64,000 nt of DNA, from the NCBI GenBank assembly GCA_021234535.1, contig CM037843.1, forward strand, positions 5,908,820 to 5,972,819. The letters are read 5' to 3'. Below are positions 1 to 14,365 of this stretch, one piece after another. The notes beneath the pieces were generated by a model. That model had not been told where the DNA came from. It did no database searches and saw only the letters and a program-made list of their open reading frames with translations. Made by a program: the position numbers and the translations under genes. Numbering within the stretch: position 1 is the first letter of the stretch; every line of letters starts with the position of its first letter. The DNA comes from Stichopus chloronotus (lineage: Eukaryota; Echinodermata; Holothuroidea; Aspidochirotida; Stichopodidae).

Positions 1-360
1 GTATAGGTTGTCCATTGTACGTAGGTGATCCCTATTCTTTTTCAGGTAGGTCAAAGGTCATTTGAGGTTTCCAGCAGTGTATGTCTGAAAGGTAGATACC
101 TCACCATCTGAATGTTGCTGGAACTTCAAAGTGTAGTCATTGGAAGCTGTTGATGCGAAGTTGATTGCCAACCTTTTTTGGGTTGTTAAAGGTTACATTA
201 GTTCATTAGAGGGAAAGTTGCTTGAACTTCAAAGTTGATTTGTTGGTAGCTCATTGTCAGCGGATGAACCCCTATTCCTTTGCATTTTGATCAAAGGTCA
301 TTTGAGGTCACCAGAGGGGAAACTGAAAACTACTGAATGTTGGTGGAACTTCAAACTTGT
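1..360 (+). repeat. AGGTCA-bearing dispersed repeat, first block (cut by window edge)
   Basis: It contains GTCAAAGGTCATTTGAGGT near 51 and GATCAAAGGTCATTTGAGGT near 289, with TGAATGTTGCTGGAACTTC between. It belongs to the same family as 12935-13350 and 49570-50400. Nothing between 360 and 1680 is recognised. Confidence 0.7.
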
Positions 361-1630
361 TATGAACATTGTCCATAGTGATTTTCATGGAGGTTCAAGA
401 TCAGTTTACTTGGAGTCTGAAAACCTTTTAAGGAAGATCTCAGCAAGTGAAGGTTGTACTAAATATAAGCAAGGAATCACAGAGTCAGGTTTTGACTGTA
501 TGGCTTTCATTAAGACTTGCGTTATGTTTCGATACAATCCTTGGTCTGTGATGCAAAAAGAGCTGCAGATGTGCACTAAAACAAATTTCATGCAAGTTAA
601 TGTAGACTGTGTTTACCATAGTAGGATATCTTGTCTGCATATATAGTGTAAGGTGAATGTCTAATAAGGGAAGCAGTATTACCAACTGAGAACTTAAAAT
701 TGTGCAACTTGTAGTGATCCAAAATAACCTTCAATCCATAAAAAAGTTCAACAATAATTTTCATATACTGCACCTAAACACTAACCTTAAAGTGCTAAGG
801 TATTTTCCCCTTTTCAAGTGATGGGCTCTTGAGATTTTGCAACCTTGCTTGTGAGTAATCTGTCAGTTTTCCAGTGCTGGTAATAAGTAGGCCCAACTAC
901 ACTTTATGTTACTTGCAGGGAAAGGGGTTGAGGGAATGAAGCATTGCTACTCTGGTTAATGTAATGCTCAGCATTTGTTGCAGTGTGGTTCTGATGTTGT
1001 ATTTGATCATGGAGTTTCACAAACAAAAAATAACTGTATGTAGATATTTATTAGGTTGTCTTAATTGTTGAATTTCTGTGAACACAATAGGAGAAAAAGG
1101 AAAGGAAAAAGGCATTTGTTGCTCCTGAGTCACACTCATTTTTCATTCATTCTCATATTGAATCTCAACTTTCAAAGCAGTATTTCACAACTAAGGAAAT
1201 GTGTCCAGGGAATATCACTGAGAGAACAGTAAAAATCTCTTATGATACAAAAAGAGCATGAGAACCAACTGCATTGATACTACCTTGTATGCATCCCACT
1301 TTGGGTAGATGTTTGACCAAGAGTGGGATAGTATAAATGAGACAGTTGTAGTTTATTTCCTGCAAGCTCACCTGGGCTGAAATGCTGTACCTATATAATG
1401 GGCATGATATCCTCTCAATGTTTACAAATGCACTTTCGTAGTTTGTGTTTCAAATTGCAATCTTAGAAGAGTTAAGGGAGGGAACAGAACGACCAACTTG
1501 CTGTGATATCCATCAAGTAAAGTCATATAAAGTCCGGTTTCCTTTGGCCCATACCAATGCATTGGGTATTCATTGCATTGAATTCTTTAACATTGATTTG
1601 AAGCAGCAGAATGTAGTCAATGTAGTATGA

Positions 1631-3184
<1,554 letters not shown>

Positions 3185-4142
3185 GTGGAAAGAGACTGTT
3201 GAGAGATGCTGCAATTACATGAAACAATTCACTTTTACACAGGAGGATTACCTGAACTAACACTAATCACATAGCTTTGGATATCCACCACCTCTTAACC
3301 CTGACTTGCTACTACTACTACTACCACCACTACTATCATGGTTGTTGTTACCACTCATTGGTACTCACTAGATTTCATGTCATGTACCAAACTGCACGAA
3401 TCTTGTCGATAACAGTAGTCCTGACCAGGGGATCAGTTGTTCTTGCACGACCATTTTCATTTTCTTTGCACCCACTTCCCATGCTTGAAATCATGAGGTA
3501 ATTTGCTAGCCACTCAGGAAAGATGACAGACTCGCCATGGAAACGTTGACCTGATCCGTACAAAGTGCTGGGAGTTCGATTGAGCATGTCAGAAGTATCA
3601 CACCTTACTCGTAGAGGGTGAAGTGTCACTCTTTAAAGTTGCATCTTGACTAATTGGACCAAATCGAGTGGAAGCAGTTGGAGAACGCACCATACAGCGG
3701 GCAAGGTGTTTCTACTGAAAGAGAAGGATCACTACCACGTAGAAAAAGAAAGACCATCAGTATAGGAAACTTAAGTCATTCCGTTGAATTTTCCAGTATA
3801 TTTCTTTTTTCCTTTGAAACAAGTGAACTGTATTCCATTATGTTGCCTGTCAAATAGATTTAAATTTTATTACTTTGATATACATGTGAGATGATTTTGT
3901 GTAATACTGTACATGTGAATTAATGTATGTAATTACACAGTAGAAATAGAAAATGTGAAAAGTGGAATTTTTTTGTACTCTTGCCTTTATCTGATTTGAT
4001 CTTTATTGCTAGTTACAAGAACTTGAAGGTTGCTAAATTGGAAAGTTGGTTGCAAGTAAATGTTATTATTTTATGCAGATCGTAATCTGTCAGTAATTGC
4101 AGATTACTATATCCCTCATAAATAACCAATAAGTGGACCATG

Positions 4143-4148
4143 AATAAA
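4143..4148 (+). promoter_or_regulatory. Probable polyadenylation signal of calmodulin
   Basis: AATAAA lies about 960 nt after the MTSK stop, in AT-rich sequence with no other recognisable feature. It is the first clean hexamer I see downstream of either last exon. Confidence 0.5.
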
Positions 4149-4984
4149 AATCGTCATACAGGACCATACTACAGTAAAGGTTTGTAACTAATTTCCTGCC
4201 CCTCAAAGTTAGTATCCAAATGTAATCACCTTTTGCCATATTTCTCACTCTCCTTTTGCATAGCTCGAGGTAAATGTTTTACTCAGCAGTGTCATTGTCC
4301 ATTAAGTCATTTGTCTTGGAAAAAATTGGAAGGTGAGAACCTCAGGAAAAGCTCTTGAAGGCTTCTAACAAAGGTGGCAAGCTTTTCAAGTTCCACACCA
4401 CCATTTATCTCTCCTCTTCACGTGCATATTAGTGCCCCTCGTGCATGTAATCAAAGTATATTTATCAGAGATTCCTTATATCATGTAATGGAAAAAGATG
4501 TAGCTTATCACGGCATTTGAAAATGTCCCAGTGCTGACCACTCCAGGGTCTTAAAGCTGGAGTATCAGTTGTACTATCAATCGCCTTGTCATCTTCCTTG
4601 ATCCTTCGTCAGTGTTCCCGCGAAGAGAAAGGGTGAAAGACCACCTGTCACAAGATCTGAAAGAATTATGGAACTATCCTCTAGATATATTTGAATGTGG
4701 AAATTAGTCGAGATTTTTATTTGCTTTACATTTTATCATACAGACCAATTGGTTAAGTGTAAAAATGGGCCTTCAACATTTTTTTTTTGGAAGTGACTGT
4801 TACATAGTTGACTTTCATTGTTAAATCTTCACTTGTCTTAATGGTGCTCTTCAAGATCCAAATGAAAAACGATAGTGATGACAGCTGAACATCGGACAAA
4901 AATAATTTCCGCGGTTTAACAAGCTTCGCGGATGTACATGAGCTAATGGTGGTGTGTGGCCCTGATAAGGGCCAATACAGTTAC

Positions 4985-5140
4985 AGGTCCGTATGTAGCT
5001 TTTTCAGTGGGGGGGGGGGGGGTCGATTTTACCACAAGTGGAACATGTTACCCGACAGTTATGACCGACTAGTGCCGAAGACACATGCAAAGAGAATCAT
5101 AGGCTGAGCGGAACTCCAGATTGGGGGGGGGGGGAATCTT
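4985..5140 (+). repeat. Dispersed repeat, copy 1 (poly-G and TTTTACCACA family)
   Basis: It shares an ordered series of words with 57488-57680: GTATG.AGC.TTTTCAGTGGG, then a G-rich run, TTTACCACA.G.GGAACAT, TTACCCGACA.TTATGACC and ATAGGCTGAGCG.A. The two copies differ mainly in the G-run and in a central stretch. No coding frame or TIR was found. Confidence 0.6.
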
Positions 5141-7589
5141 CCAACGTCGATTGAACTTGCTTTTGTGTTACAGAAGATTTAACGAAATTTTTAAGTGTGT
5201 ACAACTCTATGTCCAATATTACTACCGGCAGCTGAATTAACCCTCCACGTCGACATGGGTGAGATTCTCAAAATTGCGAGCAGAAAGAGGCCAAATTTGT
5301 AACTTAGGTTCACACTTGAAATGTTTGCAACATCAAATTACAGTTCAAAAACGTAAGATAGCAATGTGGTACCTACTGCTGTAGGGGAAGAGGGTTCCCA
5401 CAGTTGTTTTGGTGGCAGAGTACGTGCTTAGGAATAACTGATGTCAACCCAATTTCTAGAAATAGCGTGGCTATACTGAAAAAAATGATTATAATTGAAA
5501 AGATTGAATAATTCTGGATGAAGTCTGCCCCCCTATTCGTGAATGCTAAATTTACAGAGAAATAAAAGATTGTTGACAAGCTCTACCGACAATTTCGGAT
5601 TAGTGGCGCTAAACCGAATTGTTGGAACGGTGTGCGTGCTGTCGCGGTGTTCACTGGTGACTCCATAAGGTGCCGTAGCATAGCCTATAGTAGTAAGGAG
5701 ATTCCGCCGCAAGTGAAGCCCTAAGAATCGATTTTTTTCGATATGTTAGCAAAAAAGTTGGGTTTTTCTGTTATTTGGATGTGAAAGCAGGTGGGTTGAA
5801 GAATATTTGCGAAAATTCATGTAACTTTGACGATGTTATGGCATTTTACAAATTTTTAGGTCGGCAGAGGGAAAAAAAATTGCATACTAAACCTCTGCAC
5901 CCACATCGAAAAGTTTGACCTGTAGCATAAGGTACGGAAAACTGAAAGTGCCATGAAAGTTCAAAACTTCAGCTTTCCACAGGGTGGGGTTGGTCATATG
6001 TGGCGAAAACTTCTACAAGGCTTTGAAGTCCAGATAACTTTTACGATCTCGTGTGTAAGTCAATGGGGCAATTAATATTGGGCATTCAATGGAGCAATTG
6101 TATGCTACAATAACTCATGGTGGGGGAAGGGGGGAGCTGCATTTTCCCGAATGTCTTGGCCAATTCTTCCGGGATATGGAGGCAAACAAAATACAACTAT
6201 TTCTCATGGGCGTATTATGTTGTCTGGACTTCATGGATGAAAATTGTTTACAGCGGATGCAAAGGAAACAGAACGAATGGTTAAGGGGGGGGGGGGGGAG
6301 CCCGGGTAAAGTGGGTCACGAAATTTAATTACGTCATCATGTTTTGGATGGACCAGAATGTTATACTAGTGGGAGAGGACGAATGGTGCTTCTGACCAAA
6401 CTGATGCATTCATCTTACTGAAGGACTGGCTGATTTGCCGTTTAAAAATAAAAATACATTCACTTTATCACCTGACAAAGAATAGTGTGTTCAAATGGGC
6501 AAATTAATGAATATGATACAATAAAAAAAAAATAAAATAAAAAACACGTTAACTTCACACAAACTCACCACAATGTTCAACGACAGTAATAAGTAGCCTG
6601 CACGAAGTACCACTGAAGTAAAATGTAAATGTATGTAAATATATGAACCAGACAGACTAATCTGCTCTGCTCGACATGTATGAATATCACAACCTCCGTA
6701 AACAACAAATACGCCACAGGTCCTTAATAAGTAACCCTTAGCAGAAGCATACTTGCGGATATGGGCAACTTCTGATAATAATCACTTTTTTTTTTAATCA
6801 AAAAGTTTTACAACTTATATTTTCAATAAAATTCGCCGGCAATTTTGCAAAGCTGTAACATATTTGTTCATGATGTGCGGTTGCTGTTCCGACTGATACT
6901 AACACACAAGGTAGCCGTCAAAACTGCCAATGTGTAAACGTAAAAAGGTATCTGTGTGGTACAGTTCGCTCCCGAAAGGAAATAGAACGGTAAATTTGAA
7001 AAACTTCAAAAACTAGGGTTTTCTTTTTTTGTTACTCTGTATTAATTACCACCGTAAATTAACTTCACCAAAACACGAATTACGTTTGTTAATTATATAT
7101 TTCGTTAAAAAAAGAACTGGCCGTCAGAATATTACGTAAACTTCATGATTTTTCCTTGTTGGTGACGTCAGGGTTTTACACATGAAGTGTACATGCAGAA
7201 GTGGCAACTACGTTGCGGTTGGCACAAGTCGTTCAATTTGAAGCAGAAGTATTTGCAGACGATAATTTCTTGATTGCTTTCAATGCAGATAATTTGATTG
7301 TTCCCAGTGCAGGCCCTCAGTTATGGGGACAGAGGACCCTGCCCCCATGACTTTCTCCCCTACATTCTCCCCGGACATTTTTTTAACTTAATGTGCCCCC
7401 TCCGTCCCCCATTTTTATTTTAGTATTCCCCAGGAATCTAACCATGTGCCTGTTCAAACTCTATGGGTATATGGGTTGACGATTGTTCTGATCCTAATAC
7501 CTTTAGCCCGGCGCGCTGTCAGTAACACTAGAAGCCAGATCAACATGCCACATATTACTATCTGTATGACACACGAAGCAGCCTGAAGA

Positions 7590-7595
7590 TTTATT
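7590..7595 (-). promoter_or_regulatory. Probable polyadenylation signal of the calmodulin-like gene
   Basis: TTTATT on the + strand reads AATAAA on the - strand, about 260 nt past the stop codon at 7854-7856. Confidence 0.45.
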
Positions 7596-7853
7596 CGGAT
7601 TCAGCTAAAATCGATGGATAATTTCAGAGAAACATTGATGGGATTTTAATGTGTCGTAGTCAAGTTTTTTGTATGAAAATAGCACTCGACTATACTCGGC
7701 GAGAGGGAACAACCAATGTAAACACGAGCGAATGGAAACGTTTGCCCATCACCATTAAAACCCGTCGAGTTTTCAAGCTGTCATCATTCAAAATTTTTCC
7801 TGCTGAATTGTTGTCCTTCACGGAACTGCACCCCTCCCGGTTACTACTTTTCG

Positions 7854-10800
7854 TCATCCTGTCTCCGTGCTTTTGGAGTGCCCTTTCTTCTCTGTGCTGG
7901 TCAACGTTTCTACGAATTCTGTACAGAAAAGTGGAGTTTATATGACTTGAAAATGCAGGACAAAGGAGAAATGTTGAAAGAATGGAATAAAGCAGAAGGG
8001 GAAAAAAGAAACCATGAAAGGGGGCTGCAACTCTTTGAAGTTGGTTTAAGGTTAAGATCAAGCTACTGCATCTCGGTCTGACCCCTTTCCCACTTTCTAT
8101 CACCAAAAGCTTGACCGATATTTTCATCGGTACTAAAGTTTGGCCTGTAACTTAAAATAAGATAGGTACTGACTCAAAGTCCCCCATTTAGGCCATGTAT
8201 CGTATGGCAAAACAACACCCGAAGAACAATTGGACCAGAAAACATGACTGCTGGCACCTGACATTTCTCTGATCTTATAGCATGGAGCTATTATAATAGT
8301 TCTATGGTCTTATAGGTATAATTCGTGGACATCACTTTAATCGACACAAGAATATACTAGAGATGGATATTAAACAACCATGGAACTAATTTTAATATCC
8401 AAGAATTCATGAAAACGTTTTCTTACATTATTTAAAAACATGTTGAACCACGAAGGACGTGAAGGGGGGGGGGGGAGGGGAGACGGCAGTATAGATATAA
8501 GTTATGACAGAGTTTCGACTTGTAACGCAGAATGTGAGGGTACCATTTTTTTTCTTTCTAAAACACACCATTTGAGGTGGTTTGTTGTAGACCTGGAAAA
8601 GGAAGTCTTTTCTGCAAAAAGTCGAAATCTCTGCTTTTTCTGATACCTCTCTTACCATGTCAAACATAACCTACGCACTATCCTGCTGCCGACCGAAGTT
8701 AAATTTTAATTACACATGTTACACACAATTACACGTTTTGCAATAGGGCGTCAAGATACCAATGGGAGCCTTAAAGGCTGTATTGCATCACCCTAAGCTA
8801 TATTTTTACCTCCCGGAAAGCAAAATTCTCAACTGGTTCTAAGTTACAGTACTCTTAGATTGACAGCAAATTCGAAAGATGCAGAGCAGCTCGTATTACA
8901 CAGCGTACACAGGGATCCATTGTTTTGATTACACATGTGGAGGAATTTCAGACAGGCTGAGGGAGGGACTAGAGGTAGGTGGTTGGGAGAATTGAAACTG
9001 TCTGGGGTGATGAGTTTTTGTCTTTAAAGTAGACTCGGATTGCCTTGCTTCAAAAAGAACCCATCATTGCTAATGTTTTGCCGGTTGGACGAACGTCTAT
9101 ATAGATCAGACGTAGGTCAGTGTTTGGGGTGAACCACCGGAATCCTTCCATGACCGTGACCGTCACATTGTGTGAGAGGTTATCACCTGTACTTTTTCCC
9201 CCTCTAATTATGATTACAATGAACAATAGCATGATCATGTTCTTAGCAACCACATACCTTCGTAATTAATGGAACCGTCTCCGTCTATGTCTGCGTGTGA
9301 TATCATCTCGTTAATCTCCCCGGGAGACATGGTATAGTCTCCGTGTGAAAGCATTATCTCGCGTAGTTCAATGGTTCTATTTCAACCAGAAAACAAGCAA
9401 GTTCCAAAATTACATTGAAAATTCCAACTCAGGGTAATTCTCATCATTCAGAAAGGAAGCAAATGAACACCAACGTTACACGGAAATAATTGCGTCCCTC
9501 GTACTGAGCAGCCAATCCTCACATGATATCATACATGATAAGGTTTCATCGAAGGAACAAACCGTAGCAATGATTTTAGCACATTTCAGGAATTCTGTGA
9601 GGACGAGGTGCATGCCACCAGGGACTAGTACCCCCTGGACCTCATGCCACCTCAATTATCAGTCGCACTTGACTTCAACGCACCATCGCATCTCTGTCGT
9701 ACTTTCCAGTTCTTGTGTGGTACCATTGGAAGGGATTAGCCACAGAAGAAAATTGATATTTCATAAAAATTAGGAATATTTTCTCTATTTATTGGTGCAA
9801 ACCACAATCACATTTCAACAGCATGTTCCGTTCGGAAATTGTGAATTCAAAATGGTATATTGCATCATGGGAAACTTGTGATGTCACCTAGAAGCAACTA
9901 CTTGAATATTCTTTGTATTTCTTTTTTATCTTGACTGTCTTAAAAAGAAACATTACAATAGTTTAAGACGTGCGACCTTAGTTTCCACAATATTGTAAGG
10001 TAAATCTACAATATGGCTAAGCCTTATTTTCGCTAGTGTCAAATTTCAAGGTGAAATGAGGGGTTCAATTTCAAAGAAAAACAAAGACTTCTTGTAAGAA
10101 TTTAGCAATTTTACATGACATTTTGGTAACCTTGAAGCAACTATCTTTCTTTTTTCACTGTAGTCTTTTTTCACACTGCAAGATCTTGAGATATGAACAA
10201 GAAATTGGCAAGGGGTTTGAAATGCCTTCAGCGAAAAAAATCTCATTTAAGGGCCTTTTAATCGTCAGTAAATTATGCATTTAATCCGAATCAATTTTAC
10301 CGTGACCCTCGAATTTATCCTTTGTGACAAAACCAGATTAAGTATTTTATGCTGCTTTTAGCTCATTTAGCAACTATAGTCCAGAATGATTGTTAAATAT
10401 ATGTTATTTTAATTTTTATTCCAAAGTGTATATCCCAGGCTGGGCAAGGTAGAGAGAGGTAGCACCACCACAACACCAGGAATACTTACGTGAGGAATCC
10501 GACACCTTTGGTGTCAAACACTTTGAATGCTTCTTTGATGTCTTCGCGTACGTCTGTGTTTGTCATCTTTTTGGTAACCATGGCCATGAATTCTTCAAAA
10601 TCTAGAGTTCCGTTCCCTGGACGGCGAAAAAACTGAGTACTCTATCCATTCCGGTCAAATAATAACTTTGCATTAACTCTTAGTCACATGAAACTCACCA
10701 TGAAGGCCACAATCATTTGGGAACCATGCATTATATCATAGGCTACGCTATTTTACACAAAGAGTCACATATACAGGCCTGTTTGATTCAGGTCTTCATT

Positions 10801-13800
10801 TCTTCAGTAATAAACAGTTACCGGTACCCTATACTTTACCAACATGAAAATTACTTTAAAGCGATATGAAAGTTGAAACAAATTTAATAAAAAGGTAATA
10901 TGGTGCTCTGGATATAAAATAATGTTAGACCGTACCATATAACTCACTAACGCCATCATAATTCACTAGCATCATACAAAATTTGCTAATACTTATCTAA
11001 CACCATACATAATGTAATCACACCATACATAAGGCTATTGCTGGTATAAGTTCGCTGAAAGCAGATTAACATGTTGCACACTCCTCTCTGCATTAACTAT
11101 GCACCTCCAAGTTAAAAAATAATCCAAACTCATACTGATTTCACACTTGCAAAGTTATAACCTACACCACGCTTTCTCTGCACCACTCTCTATCTTACGC
11201 CACATTATCACAACACCACTCTCACAATATTGCGCCACACCACTCGCCGACTGCACCACTCTTGCACCGCACTACTGACTCACCACTCCTTTTTTTTACT
11301 ACACCTCACTACAGCATACGCCAACATCATTCCAGGTGATTTCATATTGCGATACATGTCCTTACCGTCCTCATGTGGTAAGCTACACCACTCTCGCAAT
11401 ACAAGCACTCCTCTACCCTAGACCACTGTCGCACCACACCACTCTTGCACTACACCACTCTCATAGGTCACCGCTCTCGCTCTACACCACTCTTGCACTA
11501 GTCCTCTCTCGCTCTACACCGTATATACAGCAACACCATTCCAGGGAGTTTCATGTATCGTAACGGGTCCTTACCGTCCACATCTGCTTCGTCGAACATT
11601 TCTTGGATGTCTTTCTCCGGCAAGTCCAATCCGATCATTTTGAATATTCTTCTCAGCTCACCCACTGATATCACTCCATCTTTATCCCGGTCGAATGTCT
11701 CAAAAGCTTCCCGAAATTCTGCGATGCGAGAGAAAAGGTTCCGGTGAATCACACAGGTGACTCTTCAAACCATTGTGGTTATTTTGCCTCCCTGCTGAAC
11801 TGGTTTTCATCCTCACCTCTCCAGCTTTTCCCCTCTCATTCATTACATACAACTTCATTAAACATACCTTCCAAATTTCATTTATCTAACGATGATGATA
11901 ATTAAACAAGCTTGCAAGTTGCGCATAATTAGTTACCCTTTAGGCCTCTGGAATTGTAAAATATAGGTTAAGGTTTGTACCGGCAGACTTCTGCAAGAAA
12001 ATGTTCTGTCCCGGCTCTTTAGCGTCAAAGAACACATGATATAGCGTCCTAATTGATTGTAGCAATAATATCTGCAATTTAAGCCTTTTGGATGGCTTTT
12101 CAAAATGTTATGTTTTGGTGGCATTTGTACAGGAAGAGTTATCATAGTCGTAGACTTTCTTGATCCCATAGTCAATAAATTGAAATAAAAAACTGTAATA
12201 AAATGATCTGGCATTTGTTGAGATCTTTGGAAAAGATTTTCAAAGCTGTGAATGTATCACCAAAGTTGATCACGTTAATGATACTATAATAATGTTTTAT
12301 TTTGACTGGCTGGTGGTATGCATCCTGGGATTATGAGTCGATCACGTAACAAACATTTTGAAAAAGTATAAAATGTTAATATAAATATGTGTTAATAAAT
12401 ACGTTATTAACATATATGTAACTTTTCAGTAATTATATATTAAATATGTGCCTTTTTTTCATCCTGCTATATTTTGGTTGTAATCCAAATGAGAAATCCT
12501 GGAAATAAGGTTTTAAACTGAAGGAGGTGGTGTAGGCACCACGACGCTTTGGATGGAAGCCTAAGTCAATCACTCCAGAAAAAGATCTATCAAAACACTG
12601 TTAATTATCAAACTAATAAATAAAAATGTCATGAAACGATCAAAGACTTTGCTAATACATATCAGAATACACATCAGATGGGTTGAGATGATACAAGAAT
12701 CAAATAATTTTACATGTATCGTCTTTCATTTATTCTTGGGACACTTGGCAAATGTGAGGAGGCTTATATACCATTAGTTCCAACACGTTTGCATGCATGG
12801 GGGTCTGAGCACCCCATGAACATTTTATCAGTACTTCAAAATTTAGCACGATTTAATCGTATGGCCTATGTGGTGCAAATGAACTAAGGAAAATGTACTT
12901 GTTAAAGGTAAGACCGCAGTTATAATTTGGTCAAAAGCTCATAGCTTGTTTGCATGGAGTTCATTTGAGGTCACCAGAGGTTAAAGTGTGCAAACCTACT
13001 AAGGGAAGTATCCCATCAACTGAATGTTGCTGAAACGTCATACTAATCACATTCTTAGTCATTGATGAGTAGCTAATTTCTGTCATTTTTAGTTAGGTCA
13101 AAGGTCATGTGAAGTCAGTAGAGGTCATAGTTTGAAAACCTTGTAAACAGAGTATCTCAATGAGGGAAAGTTGCTGTTGAATGTTGCGGGATCTCCAGGC
13201 TTTTAATAGTGGTGGACCTTGATGAGCAGATGAGCTCTGCCATTTCTTACGAAGTTCAAAGGTCATCTGAAATTAGTAGAGATCATAGTTTGTAAACTTG
13301 TAGACATGGTATCCCACAACGAATCAGTTGTTTGGACTTCAAAATTTGTATTTATTTTCCTTTGTTTTACATGAACATTTGCAAGGAATCCCATAGTCAT
13401 TCGACTTCTGGTTGTGGCATTGCAGTGATTTATCGTGTTACTAATCGAGATGTATAAACTGTGATATGGACAATAATGAGCAACGATGATGAAGGATAAG
13501 TATCATGACGCAACAGGTACTGCATATTAAGTAAGAGATACTGTTCGACAAAGCTCCCTGTCTTGAGATTCCACGTGTAAATTGTATTTACAAATTGACC
13601 CTTGTTGACCAAAATGGCATCCACAGAAAGTGACCTCACCAAATGTATTAGTTAAAATGTTACTTCGTGGACAACGCAGAAAGGTAAGTTACATGCATAC
13701 ACATTATAAGGAGCAAGAGAGGGAAGGGAGGGGGGAGGGGGGATATGCAGTAATCTATTGCAATGCATCCAAATCTGTCTATTAAGGACAAATATTTATG

Positions 13801-14365
13801 CTCTACAATATTTATGCTATACGGTACGTAATTTTACGTTGTGTTTTACGTTAGCACTTTTGTCAGTATAGAAGCAGTGTGAAAAGATTTTTATTCATAT
13901 TTCTATCAACTAAAGACACCCAATCCATAAAAACTGTTTCTGTTGTTGGTTTTAGTGCTTTGAAGAACAGTGTAGGTGGGAGGACAATGCAGAGTGTTTA
14001 ATAGCGTAGATTTTCCCATCTACCTGTGATGTGATATTTTCCCAACAAAGTTTGACGAGACATATTTTGTTTTACCTTATTTTAGAGAAGAAGAAATATT
14101 TCCTAAATTTCCACTAGCTATGCCACCGAGATTAATTTACCCAGCGACTAGATTCAAAACACAACAAATTGTCAAATCGTACAATGCTAATACCAACTTT
14201 GACCTTTTCCCGCCATTTTGTCATTGTTTATTTCATCGTTTGTCTTATTATATGAGTAACAAATCATACAGCGTCTATTTACAGAGTATCAACTTTCCAT
14301 ATAATTATTGTCAGAGAAAATATTTTGGGCTCACCAGATATTTGTTCTTGTGTCAGGTCTTCCAT
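7854..14365 (-). CDS. Calmodulin-like EF-hand protein, 161 aa, five exons
   Basis: Exons in transcript order: 14365-14335, 11718-11575, 10616-10490, 9376-9258, 7918-7854 (31+144+127+119+65 = 486 nt, all phases agree). The protein starts MEDLTQEQIS and has four EF-hands: loop 1 at residues 20-31 (DRDKDGVISVGE), loop 2 at 56-67 (DVDGNGTLDFEE), loop 3 at 93-104 (DTKGVGFLTTIE), loop 4 at 130-141 (DIDGDGSINYEE). Loop 3 has Lys at position 3 and Val at position 5, so it probably does not bind calcium; the others keep their ligands. The linker between loops 3 and 4 is one residue longer than in calmodulin. After EFVE a hydrophilic tail TLTSTEKKGHSKSTETG replaces the usual short end. The first exon is 31 nt, the size of calmodulin exon 2, and follows a TTTTCAG acceptor, so an ATG-only or 5' UTR exon may lie further upstream. 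It looks like a diverged calmodulin duplicate, with target unknown. Confidence 0.88.
8757..9045. repeat. Dispersed repeat, copy 1 (also at 63690-63935)
   Basis: It shares a long ordered similarity with the right end of the window: AAGCTATATTTTT, CAAAATTCT, GATTGACAGCAA, CCATTGTTTTGAT, ACACATGTGGAGGAATTT and GGTTGGGAGAATTG. This copy lies in the last intron of the calmodulin-like gene. No coding frame was found; the family type is unknown (SINE or MITE-like). Confidence 0.75.
11160..11530. repeat. CACCACTCT/CTCGCAC minisatellite in intron 2 of the calmodulin-like gene
   Basis: Irregular repeats of CACCACTCT, CTCTCGCAC and CTTGCACTACAC fill this stretch. In the middle (11326-11377) lies a degenerate copy of the exon 2/intron 2 boundary, including the GTAAGGAC donor on the - strand. 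Confidence 0.75.
12935..13350 (+). repeat. AGGTCA-bearing dispersed repeat, second block
   Basis: About three units contain CAAAGGTCAT, GAGGTCACCAGAGGTTAAA, AGAGGTCATAGTTTG and TGAATGTTGCTG, matching blocks at 1-360 and 49570-50400. This block sits in intron 1 of the calmodulin-like gene. Confidence 0.75.

Larger units (their letters stand above)
3185..7853. other. Calmodulin 3' UTR, then gene-free sequence between the two convergent genes
   Basis: The first part is the presumed calmodulin 3' UTR, up to about 4170. Beyond it I see no gene. It holds poly(G) tracts (about 5009-5022, 5124-5134, 6286-6297), and the block around 4990-5140 resembles a second block at 57490-57680 (shared runs such as TTTTACCACA and ATAGGCTGAGCG). 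Open frames here are short and do not resemble proteins. Confidence 0.5.

Noticed and set aside
3375..3629. 84-codon frame on the - strand in the calmodulin 3' UTR
   Set aside because: No domain, and antisense to transcribed UTR. Treated as chance.
7430..7470. Alternative last exon for the calmodulin-like gene (EFEQAHG-stop on the - strand)
   Set aside because: Acceptor has no pyrimidine tract. The exon at 7918-7854 has a better acceptor, reads EFVE and brings the total to a multiple of three.
8820..8835. Another EF-like acceptor for the calmodulin-like gene
   Set aside because: It falls in a dispersed repeat also present at 63740 and would give a short unrelated end.
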